64,000 nucleotides of DNA from Lutibaculum sp963816555. GTDB lineage: Bacteria > Pseudomonadota > Alphaproteobacteria > Rhizobiales > Tepidamorphaceae. Numbering within the stretch: position 1 is the stretch's first letter; every line of letters begins with the position of its first letter. A model generated the notes under the pieces. That model was not told the DNA's origin and ran no database searches. It saw only the letters and a list, made by a program, of their open reading frames with translations. Location of the stretch: contig CAWFLD010000009.1 of NCBI GenBank assembly GCA_963816555.1, positions 41,948 to 105,947 of the forward strand. Reading direction: 5' to 3'. Of the stretch, positions 26,830-35,964 are shown piece after piece. A program made the position numbers and the translations under genes.

Positions 26830-28797
26830 TCACAGCACCGGCATGCGGCGCGGCGGCTCGTCCGGATCGTCGTTCGCGTCGGGCCCCGGGTCGTCCGGCG
26901 GCCGCGGCATGCTCTCGTCCCGGCTGCCCGCCTGGGTGGACGTTCCGGCGGGCCTGGCCGCCTCGGAACGCGTCGCGGCAGGCTTGCCGCCGGGATTGGC
27001 GGCGGGCTGTGCCGGCTTCGCGGCTGCCGCGGGGGCGGCGGCAGGCTTCTGCGGCTCGGGCGTGGCCGCGGGTTTCGCGGCCGCGGTCGGTCCGGCCGCT
27101 GCGGTCGGCGTCGCGGGCTCGGCGGCACCGGCCGGCTTGCCCGTGGCTGCCGTGTCGCCCTTGACTGCCGTCTCGCCCTTGCCGGCGGCCGCCTTCTCGT
27201 CCCGGGCCGGCGTCGCGGTGGCCGGGGCCGCAGCGCCCACGGCGGCCGCGGTCGCCGGCTCCGCCGACGGCGCGGGAGCGGGCTGGGGCTGCGCCGGCTT
27301 CGAGGGCTCGGCCGCGGCGGGCTTCTCGGGTGCGGCCGGCTTGGAGGCTGCCGCCTTGGAGTCTGCCGGCTTGGGTTCTGCCGGCTTGTGTTCTGCCGGC
27401 CCGGGTTCGGGCGCGGCGGGGGCGGACACGGCGGCGGGCCCGGTCGGCTTCGCCGCCTCGGCCGCGATGGCCGGCGGCACGGGCCCTTCCGCCTCGTCCT
27501 CCGCGTGCTCGGCGAGGAGCTCCGGCGGCGTGCGCCACTCGAAGGCGTCGAGCTCGCCCGTCACCGGCGAGACCGGCTGCCACTCCTCGGAAATGTAGCC
27601 GTCGGCGATCCACGCGGGATCGCGCGGCGCCCGCAGCGCCCGCGACAGCCATTCCCGGACGCGGCCGGCATCGCCGTTCTCGCCCTCCTCGATCTCGGCC
27701 ATCAGCATGCAGGCGCGCCGGGTCGGCCGGTCGCGCAGCACCGGCTGCAGCGCCTCGCGCGCCGCCGTCCACTCGCGCGCCTCGATCGCGGCCACCGCCA
27801 CGGCGATGGCGCCCTCGTTCTCGTGCGGCCGCTTGTCGGCCAGCGCACGCACGCGCTTCAGGCGGTCGCGCGCCGAATCGCCCTGGCGGGCATGGGCGTA
27901 GACCTCGGCGAGGTCGGGGTGCGGGTGGTCCTTCCAGGTGCGCTCGATCACCTTCGTCGCCTGGCGGGTGCTGCCGGTGGCGGCGGAGAGGCGGCCGGCG
28001 ATCACCGCCGCCGGCACGAGATCCGGCGCGAGCTTGTGCGCCTCGAGCGCCAGCGCCAGCGCACGGTCCTGGTCCTCGTCCTCGATCTCCTGCGCCTGCG
28101 CCGTCAGGAGCACCGCCCGCTGGCGCGAGGCGGCCTTGCGGTCGATGAGGCGGGCGTCGGCGTTGCGCTTCACCGTGGTCAGCGCGCCGTTCCAGTCGTG
28201 CTCGCGGGTCTGGTAGTCGAGCAGCGCGTTGCCGGCCCAGGGCAGGCTCGGCGCCCGCCCGGCGGCGGCCTCGGCATATTGCCGCGCGGCCTGGTAGTCG
28301 CCCTCGCGCGTCGCCTCGATATAGAGGCCGCGCAGGCCGAGGAGCTCGGTGTCGGGCCGCTCCGCCATCGCCTCGAAGGCGCGGCGCGCGGCCGCCCGGT
28401 CGCCGCTCAGCTGCGCCGACTGGGCGCTCAGGAGCAGCGACAGCGATTCCCGCGGCACGAGGCGGCGCGCCTCGGCGCTGTAGTGCTTGGCGAGCCGCAC
28501 GTCGCCGGCGGCCGCGGCCACCATGCCGCGCGACAGCGCCTGGTAGCCCTTGTCGCGGCGGCGCGACCGGAAGAAGCCGGACACGGCCTGCGGGCTGCGG
28601 AAGATCCAGGAGATCACCGCCCACAGGATCATCACGAGGCCGACGACGACCAGCAGCAGCACGAAGGCCACGAGCAGGCTCGTCTCGAACTGGTAGCCGG
28701 CCACCGTCAGCTGGAACGAGCCCGGCAGGTCGGCAAGCCAGCTCGCCCCATAGGCGAGCGCCGCGACGACGAGGAGGTAGAGGAATGCGCGGATCAT
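26830..28797 (-). CDS. hemY: HemY-like inner-membrane protein with TPR region and long Ala/Pro/Lys tail
   Basis: 655 residues. Two N-terminal membrane helices (FLYLLVVAALAYGASWLADL and a second about residues 40-65) are followed by the HemY N-terminal signature (AVSWIF-type end, RRRDKGYQALSRGMVAAAAGD) and TPR-like helices to about residue 440. The last 200 or so residues are low complexity, rich in Ala, Pro, Lys and Glu, and end in PPRRMPVL. The family is tied to haem synthesis by genome context; its exact role is unsettled, and this is not the HemY protoporphyrinogen oxidase of Firmicutes. The start ATG at 28797 lies 10 bases after the mitofilin-like gene. The open frame continues upstream only because of the neighbour's frame break. 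Confidence 0.85.
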   Translation of the reverse strand: MIRAFLYLLVVAALAYGASWLADLPGSFQLTVAGYQFETSLLVAFVLLLVVVGLVMILWAVISWIFRSPQAVSGFFRSRRRDKGYQALSRGMVAAAAGDVRLAKHYSAEARRLVPRESLSLLLSAQSAQLSGDRAAARRAFEAMAERPDTELLGLRGLYIEATREGDYQAARQYAEAAAGRAPSLPWAGNALLDYQTREHDWNGALTTVKRNADARLIDRKAASRQRAVLLTAQAQEIEDEDQDRALALALEAHKLAPDLVPAAVIAGRLSAATGSTRQATKVIERTWKDHPHPDLAEVYAHARQGDSARDRLKRVRALADKRPHENEGAIAVAVAAIEAREWTAAREALQPVLRDRPTRRACMLMAEIEEGENGDAGRVREWLSRALRAPRDPAWIADGYISEEWQPVSPVTGELDAFEWRTPPELLAEHAEDEAEGPVPPAIAAEAAKPTGPAAVSAPAAPEPGPAEHKPAEPKPADSKAAASKPAAPEKPAAAEPSKPAQPQPAPAPSAEPATAAAVGAAAPATATPARDEKAAAGKGETAVKGDTAATGKPAGAAEPATPTAAAGPTAAAKPAATPEPQKPAAAPAAAAKPAQPAANPGGKPAATRSEAARPAGTSTQAGSRDESMPRPPDDPGPDANDDPDEPPRRMPVL

Positions 28798-28807
28798 GAT
28801 GTCGCTG

Positions 28808-31064
28808 TCAGTTCGTCGTTGCGGCGGGCTGGGCGTCGCCGGCGGTCCCGCCGGACGCCTGGCCGTCTGTCTGCTGCCGTCGGTCTTGCCGCTGCCCGAG
28901 ATGGCGTCGGTCAGCGACGCGAGCTCCTGCTCGGCCTGGGCGCGCGCCTGAAGCATCTGCCCGAAATCGGGCGCGGCGTTGCGGGCCGCCTCGTCGAGCG
29001 ACTGCCAGGCCTTGTAGGCGGCGGCGATGTCGCCACGCTGCAGCGCCTGGTCGATCCGCGTCACCGTGGCGGCGCGGCCCTCGCCGCCGGTGTCCGCGGC
29101 CGGCCGGACGCGCACGAGCGAGCGCAGCCCGTCCATCATCTCGTTGACGTAGCCGTTCGTGCGGTCCTCGCCGGCGATCAGCAGCTCCGTCGTCACGCGG
29201 TCGAAGTTGCGCTTGAGCTCGGCGTCGCTCGCCACGCCCTGCTGCGCGTGCCCGTCGAGCGCCTGCGTGTCGAAGCCCTGCGGCGACAGCGCCTTGAGCA
29301 TCGCGAGCTCGGTCGCGTAGGGCTGGCCGCTCTCCACCGCGCGGCGCAGCGAGGTCAGGGCGAGGATCTGCCGGGCGCTCGCGTCGGTGCGGGCGAGGTC
29401 GCCCTGCAGCGACTGGAGACGCGACTTCAGCTCGGACTGGGTCTTCTGCACCGCCTGCTGAAGCTCGTTCACCGTGCCGGAGAGCTGGTCGACCGTCTGG
29501 CCGAGCGAGGCCATCTTGTCCTGCGTCTGCTGCGACGGCCCCTGGCTCGCCTGGGCCACCGCCTCGACGCGCTGCTGCAGCTGGTCGAGCCGGCTCTGCA
29601 GCGAGGCGACGCTGTCGCGCACCGTGCCGAGGTCCGACTGCAGCGAGCCCAGGCTGTCCTTCATCGTGCCGACGCTCTTCTGCAGGTCGTCCACCGCCTT
29701 CGACGAGGCGGCCGCGCCGTTGCTCGCGGCGGTGCTGGTCGACTTCTCGAGCGACGCGACGCGGTCGCGAAGCTTCGAAAGGTCGGCGCCGACATTCGAC
29801 TGCGACAGGTCCGTCACCTGCTGCTGCAGGTCGGCGACCTGCGCCGCGAGGTCGCTGTCGGTGGCCTGGCCGGTGCCCGCCTCGCCGAGCGAGGCGACCT
29901 TCTCCTCGAGGTCCTCGACGCGGTTCTGCAGCTGGACCGGGGCGCCGTCGCGCTGCAGCTTCTGCAGCGTTCCGTCGAGCACCTGGATGCGCTTCGTGTG
30001 CGCCTGCACCGCATCCTGCAGGGTGCTGATGTTGCCGGCCGGCACCGGCGGCAGGACGTCCGTGTAGGAGGCGACGAGATAGAGGATCACGACGATCAGC
30101 GCGCCGAAGAAGCCGGACGCGAGGAGGCTCGCGCCGCGGGCGCGCGACGGCGGGACGCCGGGCCCTGCGCCGTTCGGGCCGCCGCCCGTCGGCGTCGAGG
30201 GCGGCGGCGTGCCGCCCGAACCGGAGCTGCCGGGCGTGGTGCCGCCGGCACCGGAGCCGCCGGTCTTGCCCGCGCCCTCGGACCCCTTCGAGGCCGACTC
30301 GCCGGACCTGGCGCCGCCGGCCGACGCGGGACCGGTCGGGCCGCCCCAGCCGGAGACGTCCTTGCCGCCGGACTCGGTCTTGCCGGACTGTCTTGCCGGA
30401 CTGCTTGCCGGACTCGGGCTTGCCGCTCGCTCCGGGCTTGTCGCCCGATGCGGACGAGCCGGATCCCGAGCCCGTCGAGGCGGCGGCGCTCGTCGCGCTC
30501 GCGGCGGCGCCGGTCGACGACGCGGCCGTCTTCGCGGCCTCGCCGGGCCTGTTCGTGCCGCCGGACGTCTTGTCGTCTGCGCTGCCGGAGGGCTTGCCGG
30601 CTTCCTGGCCACCGGCCTTCTTCTGGTCGCCCGACGCCTGGCCCGGCCTGTCGGAAGACGACGACGAAGACGGGGCAGACGAGGAAGAGCCGGAGGAGGC
30701 CTTGGCGGAATCCGCAGCGCCGGGGCCGGACGTCTTGTCGCCCTGGCCGCCCTGCGGGGTGGCGCTCGCCTGCGCCTTCGGGTCGGACCCGGCAGGCTTG
30801 CCGCCGCCCGAGGAGGCCCCGGAGGACGCTGCCGACGACGACGGAGGAGGATCCGCCCGTCGCGGACGCGGCGCCGGCGGCTGCCGTCTTGCCGTGGTCC
30901 TTGCCCTGCTCCTTGCCCTGGTCCTTCGTCTGCGTCTTGTCGTCCTTGCCGGCAGGACCGGACGTCGTCACGTCCTTGGCGGACCCCTGGATGGTCGGCG
31001 GCTTGACGGCACGACGGCGTCCTCCCGGACCGGTCTTCCTGCTGTCGTCGTCGCCTGCTGCCAT
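28808..31064 (-). CDS. Mitofilin-family (COG4223) inner-membrane protein, frame breaks
   Basis: About 751 residues after correction. The first 290 or so residues are low complexity (Ser, Gly, Lys, Asp), then one membrane helix (SLLASGFFGALIVVILYLVA), then about 240 residues of coiled coil (heptad-rich LQ/LE repeats) and a conserved end (RRAVESGQPYATELAMLKAL, ERNFDRV-like, AAYKAWQSLDEAARNAAPDF). This order is that of alphaproteobacterial mitofilin-like proteins between hemD and hemY, thought to be related to the MICOS subunit Mic60 that shapes cristae. The frame changes near 30842, 30391 and 28870. After the last, the natural stop is at 28808. The start ATG is at 31064. Confidence 0.8.
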
Positions 31065-31114
31065 GGTCGAGATCCGTCCCGTTCGTCCTTGGAATAGCTG
31101 AAGTTGCACTTATA

Positions 31115-31128
31115 CACGCATTTGCGTG
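31115..31128. promoter_or_regulatory. Palindrome CACGCATTTGCGTG before the mitofilin-like gene
   Basis: Two 6-base arms with a 2-base centre in the 82-bp gap between hemD and the mitofilin-like gene, close to a TATAAG (minus strand) that could be a -10 element. It could be an operator or a small hairpin. No known site is recognised. Confidence 0.25.
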
Positions 31129-31146
31129 GGCGGCGCGACCCGGCCC

Positions 31147-31875
31147 TCAGCCGGCGCCGCCGCCGATCGTCTCGATCGCCCTGAAGAGACCCGCCTCGTC
31201 GCTGACCTCCGCCACCGCAATACGGGAATGGCCCGCCTGCCGAAGCGGTTCCGCAACAGCCTCCGACATCGCGGCGACGGCCATTTGCCGCAGCGCCGCA
31301 TCGAGGCCCGCTTTCTCCACAAGCGCGAGCAACAGGCTCGCGGAACGGGCGGAATAGAGGAGCACCGCGTCGACCCGCCCCTCGCGCAGCGCATCGGCCG
31401 CGGGCTCCGGCAGATCGTCGGCCGCGCGCGCCTCGTAGACGACGAGCCGCTCCGCTTGAAAGCCCTTTTCCCGGAGAAGCGCCGCGACGTCGACGGCGAG
31501 GTCGCGGCCGCCCAGATGCGCCACCAGGCCGTCGGCCGGCTTGCAGGTCTCCGCCACCCGCCTGACGAGCGCCTGCCCGTCGCCCGCCGGCTGCACGATC
31601 TTGCGGAAGCCCGCGTCGCGCGCCGCCGCCGCCGTCCGCTCGCCGACGGGAAAGGCCGTGACCGCCATGAGCGGCGCGAGCTCGGGCTGCGCCGCGGTCG
31701 AGCGCGCCGCGTTGGCGCTCGTCAGCGCCACCGCCTGCACGTGCTCGGCGGGCAGCTTCGCCGGCACCGGCACGATCGCCATCAGCGGCGCGACGATCGG
31801 CTCGTGGCCGGCCGCCCGCAGCGCCTCGGCGGTGCGCGAGGCCTCCGGCTCGGCCCTGGTGACGAGGATCCTCAC
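31147..31875 (-). CDS. hemD: Uroporphyrinogen-III synthase HemD
   Basis: Cyclises hydroxymethylbilane to uroporphyrinogen III. 242 residues, intact. The N-terminus MRILVTRAEPEASRTAEALRA and the region VALTSANAARS (usual LTSANAVR) are typical, as are YEARAADDLPE and VLLYSARSASLL in the second lobe. HemD is poorly conserved, but position after hemC decides the call. The start is GTG, overlapping the hemC stop as GTGA. Confidence 0.9.
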   Translation of the reverse strand: MRILVTRAEPEASRTAEALRAAGHEPIVAPLMAIVPVPAKLPAEHVQAVALTSANAARSTAAQPELAPLMAVTAFPVGERTAAAARDAGFRKIVQPAGDGQALVRRVAETCKPADGLVAHLGGRDLAVDVAALLREKGFQAERLVVYEARAADDLPEPAADALREGRVDAVLLYSARSASLLLALVEKAGLDAALRQMAVAAMSEAVAEPLRQAGHSRIAVAEVSDEAGLFRAIETIGGGAG

Positions 31876-32809
31876 GCGTGCTCCCGCAGGGCGGCGAGGA
31901 AGTCCTCGCCCGCCTCGGCGATGATCTCGCGGCCGGCATCCTCGCCGAGCGCCCGGGCATCGGCGACCGTCCCCCTCGCGGGCGCGCCGCGAACTCCGTC
32001 TGCCCGTCGGGACTGATGACGAGGCCGGAGAAGGAGACGCGGCCGCCCGCGATCGTGGCGTGGCCGGCGATCGGCGTGCGGCAGGATCCGTCGAGCACGG
32101 TCAGGAAGGCCCGCTCGCAGTGCAGCGCCGCCGCGCTGTCGGCATCGTCGATCGCCGCGACGAATTCGGCCACCTCGCCGCCGGCGCGCGTCTCGATCGC
32201 GATGATCCCCTGGCCGAGCGCCGGCAGGAAACCCTCCGGCTCGAACAGCGCCGTCGCCGTCTCGATCATGCCGAGCCGCTTGAGGCCCGCCGCCGCGAGC
32301 AGCGTCGCCTGGACCTCGCCGCGGGCGAGCTTCTCGAGCCGGGTCTGGACGTTGCCGCGGAACGTCACCACCTCGAGGTCGGGCCGCAGCCGCCGCACGA
32401 GCGCCTGGCGCCGCAGCGAGGCGGTGCCGACGACCGAGCCCTCCGGCAGGCCGGCGAGATCCGTCGCGACGTGGCTGATGAAGGCGTCGCGCGGGTCCTC
32501 GCGCGGCAGGATCGCCGACAGGGTCATGCCGTCGGGCAGCCAGGTCGGCACGTCCTTCGCGGAGTGGACGGCGAGGTCGGCGCGCCCGTCGGCGAGCGCC
32601 TCCTCGATCTCCTTGGTGAAGAGGCCCTTGCCGCCGGCCTCCGACAGCGGCCGGTCGGTGATGCGGTCGCCGGTCGTGCGGATGACCACGATGTCGAACG
32701 CCTCCTGGCCGAGGCCGTGGGCGGCGGCGAGGCGGTCGCGCACCTCGTGGGCCTGGGCGAGCGCGAGCGGGCTGCCGCGGGTGGCGATGCGCAGGGGGAA
32801 GTCGATCAC
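31872..32809 (-). CDS. hemC: Porphobilinogen deaminase HemC, frame break near the 3' end
   Basis: Polymerises four porphobilinogens to hydroxymethylbilane. Motifs are RIATRGSPLALAQAHEV, GGKGLFTKEIEEAL, DLAVHSAKDVPT (catalytic Asp), GTASLRRQALVRRLRPDLEV, RGNVQTRLEKL, ALGQGIIAIE and DGSCRTPIAGHA (cofactor Cys). Near 31979-31988 the frame is lost: expected FAARREGTVADARALGEDAG requires removal of two bases (one C, one G). The proper end EDFLAALREHA stops at 31872 and overlaps hemD. The corrected length is 311 residues, normal for the family. GTG start at 32809 with AGAAGG close by. Confidence 0.93.
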
Positions 32810-32893
32810 GCCTTCTAAACCTCTTCGGGTGGCGGTTTGGGCTCGGCGCGACTATAGAGACGCCGACGCTTTGATAAAGACGCGAATGGGCCA

Positions 32894-33958
32894 ATGCTGG
32901 TTCTGGGCATCGAGACGAGCTGCGACGAGACGGCCGCCGCCATCGTGGAGCGGGGCGCGGACGGGCGCGCCGTGATCCGCTCGAACGTCGTGCGCAGCCA
33001 GCTCGAGGAGCACCGTGCCTATGGCGGCGTCGTGCCCGAGATCGCCGCCCGCGCCCATGTCGACCTCCTCGACGCGCTGGTCGCGCAGGCGCTCGACGAG
33101 GCCGCAACCGACCTCGCCGACGTCGACGGCGTGGCGGCGACGGCCGGCCCGGGCCTGATCGGCGGGCTGCTCGTCGGGCTGATGACGGGCAAGTCGCTCG
33201 CCTTCGCCGCGGGCAAGCCCTTCGTCGCCGTCAATCACCTGGAAGGCCACGCCCTGACGCCGCGGCTGACGCACGGCATCGCGTTTCCGTATCTCCTGCT
33301 GCTCGTCACCGGCGGTCACACGCAGCTCGTCGCGGTGCACGGGCTCGGCCGCTACGAGCGGCTCGGCACCACCGTCGACGACGCGGCCGGCGAGGCCTTC
33401 GACAAGGTGGCGAAGCTCCTCGGCCTCGGCTGGCCCGGCGGCCCGGCGCTCGAGCGCATCGCGGCGTCGGGCGATCCCCACCGCTTCGCCCTGCCCCGGC
33501 CGATGCTCGGGCGGCCGAACTGCGACTTCTCCTTCTCCGGGCTCAAGACCGCCGTGCGCGTCGAGGCGGAGCGCCTGGTGCCGCTCTCGGACACCGACGT
33601 CGCCGACCTGTGCGCGGGGTTCCAGGCCGCCGCCGTCGCGACGATCCGCGACCGGACGAGGCGGGCGCTCGAGCTCTTCGCCGGCGAGATCGCGCAGGAC
33701 GCTCCGCTGCGCCTCGTGGTCGCCGGCGGCGTCGCGGCCAACGGCGCGATCCGCGCCACGCTCGAGGAGCTGGCCTTCGAGACGGGCGCGGAGCTCGTCG
33801 CGCCGCCGCTGAAGCTGTGCGGCGACAACGCCGCGATGATCGCCTTCGCCGGCGCGGAGCGGCTGGCGGCTGGGCTGGGCGACGGCATGGACGTCGCCGC
33901 CCGGGCGCGCTGGCCGCTGTCCGAGGTCGAATCGCGGGCGCGGAAGGACGCGGCGTGA
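32894..33958 (+). CDS. tsaD: tRNA N6-threonylcarbamoyladenosine transferase TsaD
   Basis: Catalytic subunit for t6A37 in ANN-decoding tRNAs. 354 residues, intact. Motifs are MLVLGIETSCDET, GVVPEIAARAHV, TAGPGLIGGLLVG, NHLEGHALTPRL (metal His pair), LLVTGGHTQL, FDKVAKLLGLGWPGGPALE, SFSGLKTAV and KLCGDNAAMIA. Divergent from hemC with an 84-bp gap. It overlaps gpsA by GTGA. Confidence 0.97.
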   Translation: MLVLGIETSCDETAAAIVERGADGRAVIRSNVVRSQLEEHRAYGGVVPEIAARAHVDLLDALVAQALDEAATDLADVDGVAATAGPGLIGGLLVGLMTGKSLAFAAGKPFVAVNHLEGHALTPRLTHGIAFPYLLLLVTGGHTQLVAVHGLGRYERLGTTVDDAAGEAFDKVAKLLGLGWPGGPALERIAASGDPHRFALPRPMLGRPNCDFSFSGLKTAVRVEAERLVPLSDTDVADLCAGFQAAAVATIRDRTRRALELFAGEIAQDAPLRLVVAGGVAANGAIRATLEELAFETGAELVAPPLKLCGDNAAMIAFAGAERLAAGLGDGMDVAARARWPLSEVESRARKDAA

Positions 33959-34953
33959 CGGGCTTCCCGCGCATCGCCGTCCTCGGCGCCGGCGCCTGGG
34001 GCACCGCGCTGGCGATGACCGCGCTGCGGGCCGGCCGCGACGTGACGCTGTGGGCGCGCGACGCCGCGCTGCTCGCCGAGATCGACGCCCACCACGAGAA
34101 CCGCAGGCGCCTTCCCGGCATCGCCCTCGACCCCGCCCTGCAGACGACGCCCGACCTCGCGGACGCCGCGGCGGCGGACGCCGTCGTGCTGGCCGTGCCG
34201 GCGCAGACGGTGCGGCAGGTTGCCGGCGACCTTGCGCCGCACCTGCGGCCGGGGACGCCGGTCGTCATCGCCGCGAAGGGCTTCGAGCGGGAGACGGGGC
34301 GGCTCATGTCGGAGGTCGTCGCCGAGGCGGCGCCGGCCGCGCGGCCGGCCGTGCTTTCGGGCCCGAGCTTCGCCGCCGACGTCGCCAACGGCCTGCCGAC
34401 GGCCGTCACCCTCGCCGCGGCCGGGCACGACCTCGCCAAGGAGCTCGTCGCAGCGCTCGGTCACGCCGCGTTCCGCCCCTACTCCTCGACCGACCTCGTC
34501 GGTGTCCAGGTCGGCGGCGCCGTGAAGAACGTGCTGGCGATCGCCTGCGGCGCGGCGAAGGGCCGCCGCCTCGGCGCCAGCGCGGCGGCCGCGCTGATCT
34601 CGCGCAGCCTCGCCGAGCTCAGGCGGCTCGGCCAGGCGATGGGCGCGCGGCCCGAGACGATGATGGGGCTGTCCGGCCTCGGCGACCTCGTGCTGACGGC
34701 GACGAGCGAGCAGTCGCGCAACATGTCGTTCGGGCTGGCGCTCGGCCGCGGCGGCACGGTGGAGGCCGCCATGGAGGCGAGCACCGCCGTCACCGAGGGC
34801 GTGCACACCGCCCCCGCGGTCGTCGCCATGGCGCGGCGGCACGGCGTCGAGATGCCGGTGTCCGAAGCCGTCGCTACGGTGCTCGCGGGCGAGCTCGACG
34901 TCGCCCGCGCGGTCGAGGCGCTGCTCGCGCGCCCCTTCCGCGACGAGGAATGA
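33955..34953 (+). CDS. gpsA: Glycerol-3-phosphate dehydrogenase [NAD(P)+] GpsA
   Basis: Reduces dihydroxyacetone phosphate to sn-glycerol-3-phosphate for phospholipids. 332 residues, intact. The Rossmann start FPRIAVLGAGAWGTALA, AVPAQTVRQV, SGPSFAADVANGLPTAV, VGGAVKNVLAIACG (catalytic Lys) and GLSGLGDLVLTATSEQSRN are canonical. GTG start overlapping the tsaD stop (GTGA), so the two are translationally coupled. Confidence 0.96.
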   Translation: MTGFPRIAVLGAGAWGTALAMTALRAGRDVTLWARDAALLAEIDAHHENRRRLPGIALDPALQTTPDLADAAAADAVVLAVPAQTVRQVAGDLAPHLRPGTPVVIAAKGFERETGRLMSEVVAEAAPAARPAVLSGPSFAADVANGLPTAVTLAAAGHDLAKELVAALGHAAFRPYSSTDLVGVQVGGAVKNVLAIACGAAKGRRLGASAAAALISRSLAELRRLGQAMGARPETMMGLSGLGDLVLTATSEQSRNMSFGLALGRGGTVEAAMEASTAVTEGVHTAPAVVAMARRHGVEMPVSEAVATVLAGELDVARAVEALLARPFRDEE

Positions 34954-34987
34954 TCCTGAAGCGAAACCACAAGGAAGCCGACGAACC

Positions 34988-35404
34988 ATGGCCTACTGGC
35001 TGTTCAAGTCCGAGCCGGACGTCTTCTCCTGGGACGATCTGAAGAAGAAGGGCAAGTCCGGCGAGCAGTGGGACGGCGTGCGCAACTACCAGGCGCGCAA
35101 CAACATGCGGGCGATGAAGGTCGGCGACCTCGGCTTCTACTACCACTCCAACGAGGGCAAGGAGATCGTCGGCATCTGCGAGGTCTGCGCCGAGGCGCAC
35201 CCGGACACGACCGACGACAGCGGCAAGTGGGAGTGCGTCGACATCCGCGCCGTCGAGCCGATGCCGACGCCGGTGACGCTCGCCCAGGTGAAGGCGACGC
35301 CGGAGCTGAAGGAGATGTCGCTCGTCACCTCGATGCGCCTCTCGGTGCAACCGGTGCGCGAGGACGAGTGGAAGCTCATCCGCAGGATGGGCGGGCTGGA
35401 CTGA
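34988..35404 (+). CDS. EVE domain protein (PUA-like)
   Basis: 138 residues, intact, single EVE domain: MAYWLFKSEPDVFSWDDL, QWDGVRNYQARNNMRAMKVGD, FYYHSNEGKEIVGI and LVTSMRLSVQPV. EVE domains bind modified bases or RNA in other proteins; the role of this stand-alone form is not established. It follows gpsA by 34 bases in the usual tsaD-gpsA-EVE order of alphaproteobacteria. Confidence 0.93.
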   Translation: MAYWLFKSEPDVFSWDDLKKKGKSGEQWDGVRNYQARNNMRAMKVGDLGFYYHSNEGKEIVGICEVCAEAHPDTTDDSGKWECVDIRAVEPMPTPVTLAQVKATPELKEMSLVTSMRLSVQPVREDEWKLIRRMGGLD

Positions 35405-35408
35405 GACC

Positions 35409-35897
35409 TCACCCCGCCTTGATCACGCTGATCGCGCCGTTGCGCTCGAGATAGGCCTCCTCGACCTGCTCGGGGCTCCGCACGCCCTTCAGGCGCAGGT
35501 TCTCGCTCAGGTCGCGCTCGCCGAGCTGGGCGCGGCGCATCGCCTCCCGGTCGACCTTCCCCTCGTGGACGAGGCGGATCGGCCGTCCCTTGGCCAGCCG
35601 CGACAGCCATTCCGCGCGCGGCGTCGCCCACGAGAGCGCCACGTAGAGGACGGCGAGCAGCGCGGTCGCCGCCAGCGTCGGGATCAGCGGAGCATTGGAC
35701 GTCAGCGCGCGGCTGAGGCTCGAGCCGACCACGACGGTGAGGACGATATCCACCGCCGCCATGCCGCCGAACGCCTTGCGGGGCAGGAGCCGATAGAGCG
35801 CCAGCGCATAGAGGAAGATCAGCGCGGCGCGCGCGCACATCTGCCACCAGACGATCGTGTCGGGGCTCTCGCCGAAGATCAGGTGAAACGTCTGCAT
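35409..35897 (-). CDS. DUF421 (YetF-like) membrane protein
   Basis: 162 residues. It has three hydrophobic helices in the first 90 residues (ARAALIFLYALALYRLL, AAVDIVLTVVVGSSLSRAL, LAATALLAVLYVALSWA), then a small soluble domain (GRPIRLVHEGKVDREAMRRAQLGERDL). The VDIVLTVVVGS and LVHEGK patterns are DUF421. Function unknown. Convergent with the EVE gene, 4 bases apart. Confidence 0.88.
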   Translation of the reverse strand: MQTFHLIFGESPDTIVWWQMCARAALIFLYALALYRLLPRKAFGGMAAVDIVLTVVVGSSLSRALTSNAPLIPTLAATALLAVLYVALSWATPRAEWLSRLAKGRPIRLVHEGKVDREAMRRAQLGERDLSENLRLKGVRSPEQVEEAYLERNGAISVIKAG

Positions 35898-35964
35898 CGG
35901 AATGTCCCTCTTGTCGCGCGAAGGAAGCTGCTTGCACGAACAGAGGAAGAAGGAAGACGGCCGT

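Noticed and set aside
26830..30612. Apparent single protein joining the mitofilin-like region and HemY
   Set aside because: A frame change near 28870 removes the natural stop at 28808; HemY has its own ATG at 28797 and family N-terminus.
26809..31101. A 1430-codon plus-strand open frame opposite hemY and the mitofilin-like gene
   Set aside because: The translation is mostly Gly/Arg/Leu/Ala repeats mirroring the low-complexity arms on the other strand; no ribosome site or domain.
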